Part shown: positions 6,024-6,614 of the stretch, one piece after another
How positions within the stretch are numbered: the first letter of the stretch is position 1
Layout: the number at the start of each line of letters is the position of its first letter
Origin: Burkholderiales bacterium
GTDB lineage: Bacteria > Pseudomonadota > Gammaproteobacteria > Burkholderiales > Usitatibacteraceae
Length of the DNA: 6,614 bases
Direction of reading: 5' to 3'
Assembly: GCA_017880705.1 (NCBI GenBank)
Contig: JADGRS010000183.1
Location: 1 to 6,614 of the forward strand
The notes under the pieces: model-generated
The model's database searches: none
What the model was told of the DNA's origin: nothing
Seen by the model: the letters and a program-made list of their open reading frames with translations, nothing else
Program-made: the position numbers and the translations under genes

Positions 6024-6614
6024 TCACATATTCTTGAACAGTGGCATATATGTAAGACTTACCGCAAGGGTCTCCGGCCGATTCTTCAGCCGCATCGTCC
6101 CGCGCCCGCTGTCGTCGCGGGCGATCGAGGCGATCGCCTTCAGGTTCACGAGGGTCGAGCGGTGGATCTGCTTGAACATCCGGGGATCGAGCACGTCGAG
6201 CAGGTCGCGGATCGACTTGCGGATGAGGGCCTCGCCCGTGGACGTCATCACCACCGTGTACTTGTCGTCGGCCTTGAAGTAGGCGACGTCCTCCACCAGG
6301 ATGAGCTGCGTCTCCTTGCCGACGCTCGCGGTGATCCACTCGAAGGGCTCGGCCCGGCTCTCGCTCGGAAGCGTCGTGCGCAGCTGCTCGACGATCGAGG
6401 CGAGAGTGGCCGGGTCCACGCCTCCCGAGACCTGGCGCGTCTTGATGCGGCGCATGGTCGCCGTGAGCCGCTCGCGGGTGATGGGCTTCAGCAGGTAGTC
6501 CACCGCGCCGCTCTCGAAGGCATCGATCGCGTATTGGTTGTACGCGGTGACGAAGACGATCTGCGTCGCGGGGCTCTCGTCGGCCGCCTGCGCCGCCACC
6601 TCGAGCCCGGTGAG
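6024..6614 (-). CDS. LytTR-family response regulator, N-terminus outside the window
   Basis: The visible 196 residues begin LTGLEVAAQ, which follows the phospho-acceptor Asp in receiver domains; that Asp is outside the window. Receiver switch residues are present: T23 in FVTAY and K43 in DYLLKPI. A linker (about 50-88) leads to a LytTR DNA-binding domain (about 89-196) with the family marks VAYFKADDKYT and MFKQIHRSTLVNLKAI. It would be phosphorylated by a sensor kinase, probably encoded just upstream, and bind direct-repeat promoter sites. The C-terminal segment reads VSLTYMPLFKNM, whereas relatives usually have VSR at this place, so a usually conserved arginine is replaced by leucine. The last dozen codons are also unusually A+T-rich for this window. 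The gene precedes the cNMP-binding protein gene by 23 bases. Confidence 0.93.
   Translation of the reverse strand, partial: LTGLEVAAQAADESPATQIVFVTAYNQYAIDAFESGAVDYLLKPITRERLTATMRRIKTRQVSGGVDPATLASIVEQLRTTLPSESRAEPFEWITASVGKETQLILVEDVAYFKADDKYTVVMTSTGEALIRKSIRDLLDVLDPRMFKQIHRSTLVNLKAIASIARDDSGRGTMRLKNRPETLAVSLTYMPLFKNM

Noticed and set aside
6001..6339. Upstream extension of the cNMP-binding protein frame to 232 residues
   Set aside because: The extension overlaps the LytTR gene out of frame and is Arg/Asp-rich shadow sequence. The strong ribosome binding site at 6007-6013 sets the start at 6000.
1..6614. CRISPR array, insertion sequence, tRNA or phage features
   Set aside because: No regularly spaced short repeats, transposase motifs, terminal inverted repeats or tRNA-like cloverleaf were seen on either strand.

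Overview
This is a GC-rich stretch, roughly two-thirds G+C by eye, with strong third-position G/C bias. The gene content is signalling, envelope and secreted proteins typical of free-living proteobacteria. The GGDEF protein with a 7TMR-DISM sensor, the LytTR response regulator and the secreted GW-type repeat protein fit a betaproteobacterium best. That placement is inference; there is no rRNA or other marker gene here. I see no mobile element, CRISPR array or tRNA.

Layout, left to right. Bases 1-142 hold the C-terminal end of a + strand gene that starts outside the window. A 118-base leader with nested inverted repeats follows, then a small secreted protein of unknown function (261-644, +). 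A perfect 10-bp hairpin (655-678) separates it from a convergent two-gene minus-strand operon. That operon, read right to left, starts with a predicted heme oxygenase of the MpaB/latex-clearing-protein superfamily (DUF2236; 3868-2432). It continues, through an ATGA stop/start overlap, into a membrane diguanylate cyclase (2435-714) with a periplasmic DISMED2 sensor, seven membrane helices and a GGDEF domain with intact active and inhibitory sites.

Divergent from the operon, across a short AT-rich gap (3869-3923), lies a secreted protein of about 571 residues (3924-5639, +). It consists of two tandem copies of a domain of about 275 residues, each with six matching cysteines. It ends one base short of the stop codon of a convergent minus-strand pair: a LytTR response regulator (6614-6024, its receiver start outside the window) followed after 23 bases by a free-standing cyclic-nucleotide-binding domain protein (6000-5641).

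How the parts may work together (inference): the oxygenase and the cyclase are almost certainly co-translated, so a heme enzyme may be tied to c-di-GMP output. The LytTR regulator and the cNMP-binding protein form a second small signalling unit. The two secreted proteins have no assigned role. The least understood items are the duplicated cysteine-rich secreted protein, the oxygenase-cyclase pair, and the structured leader of the small secreted protein.
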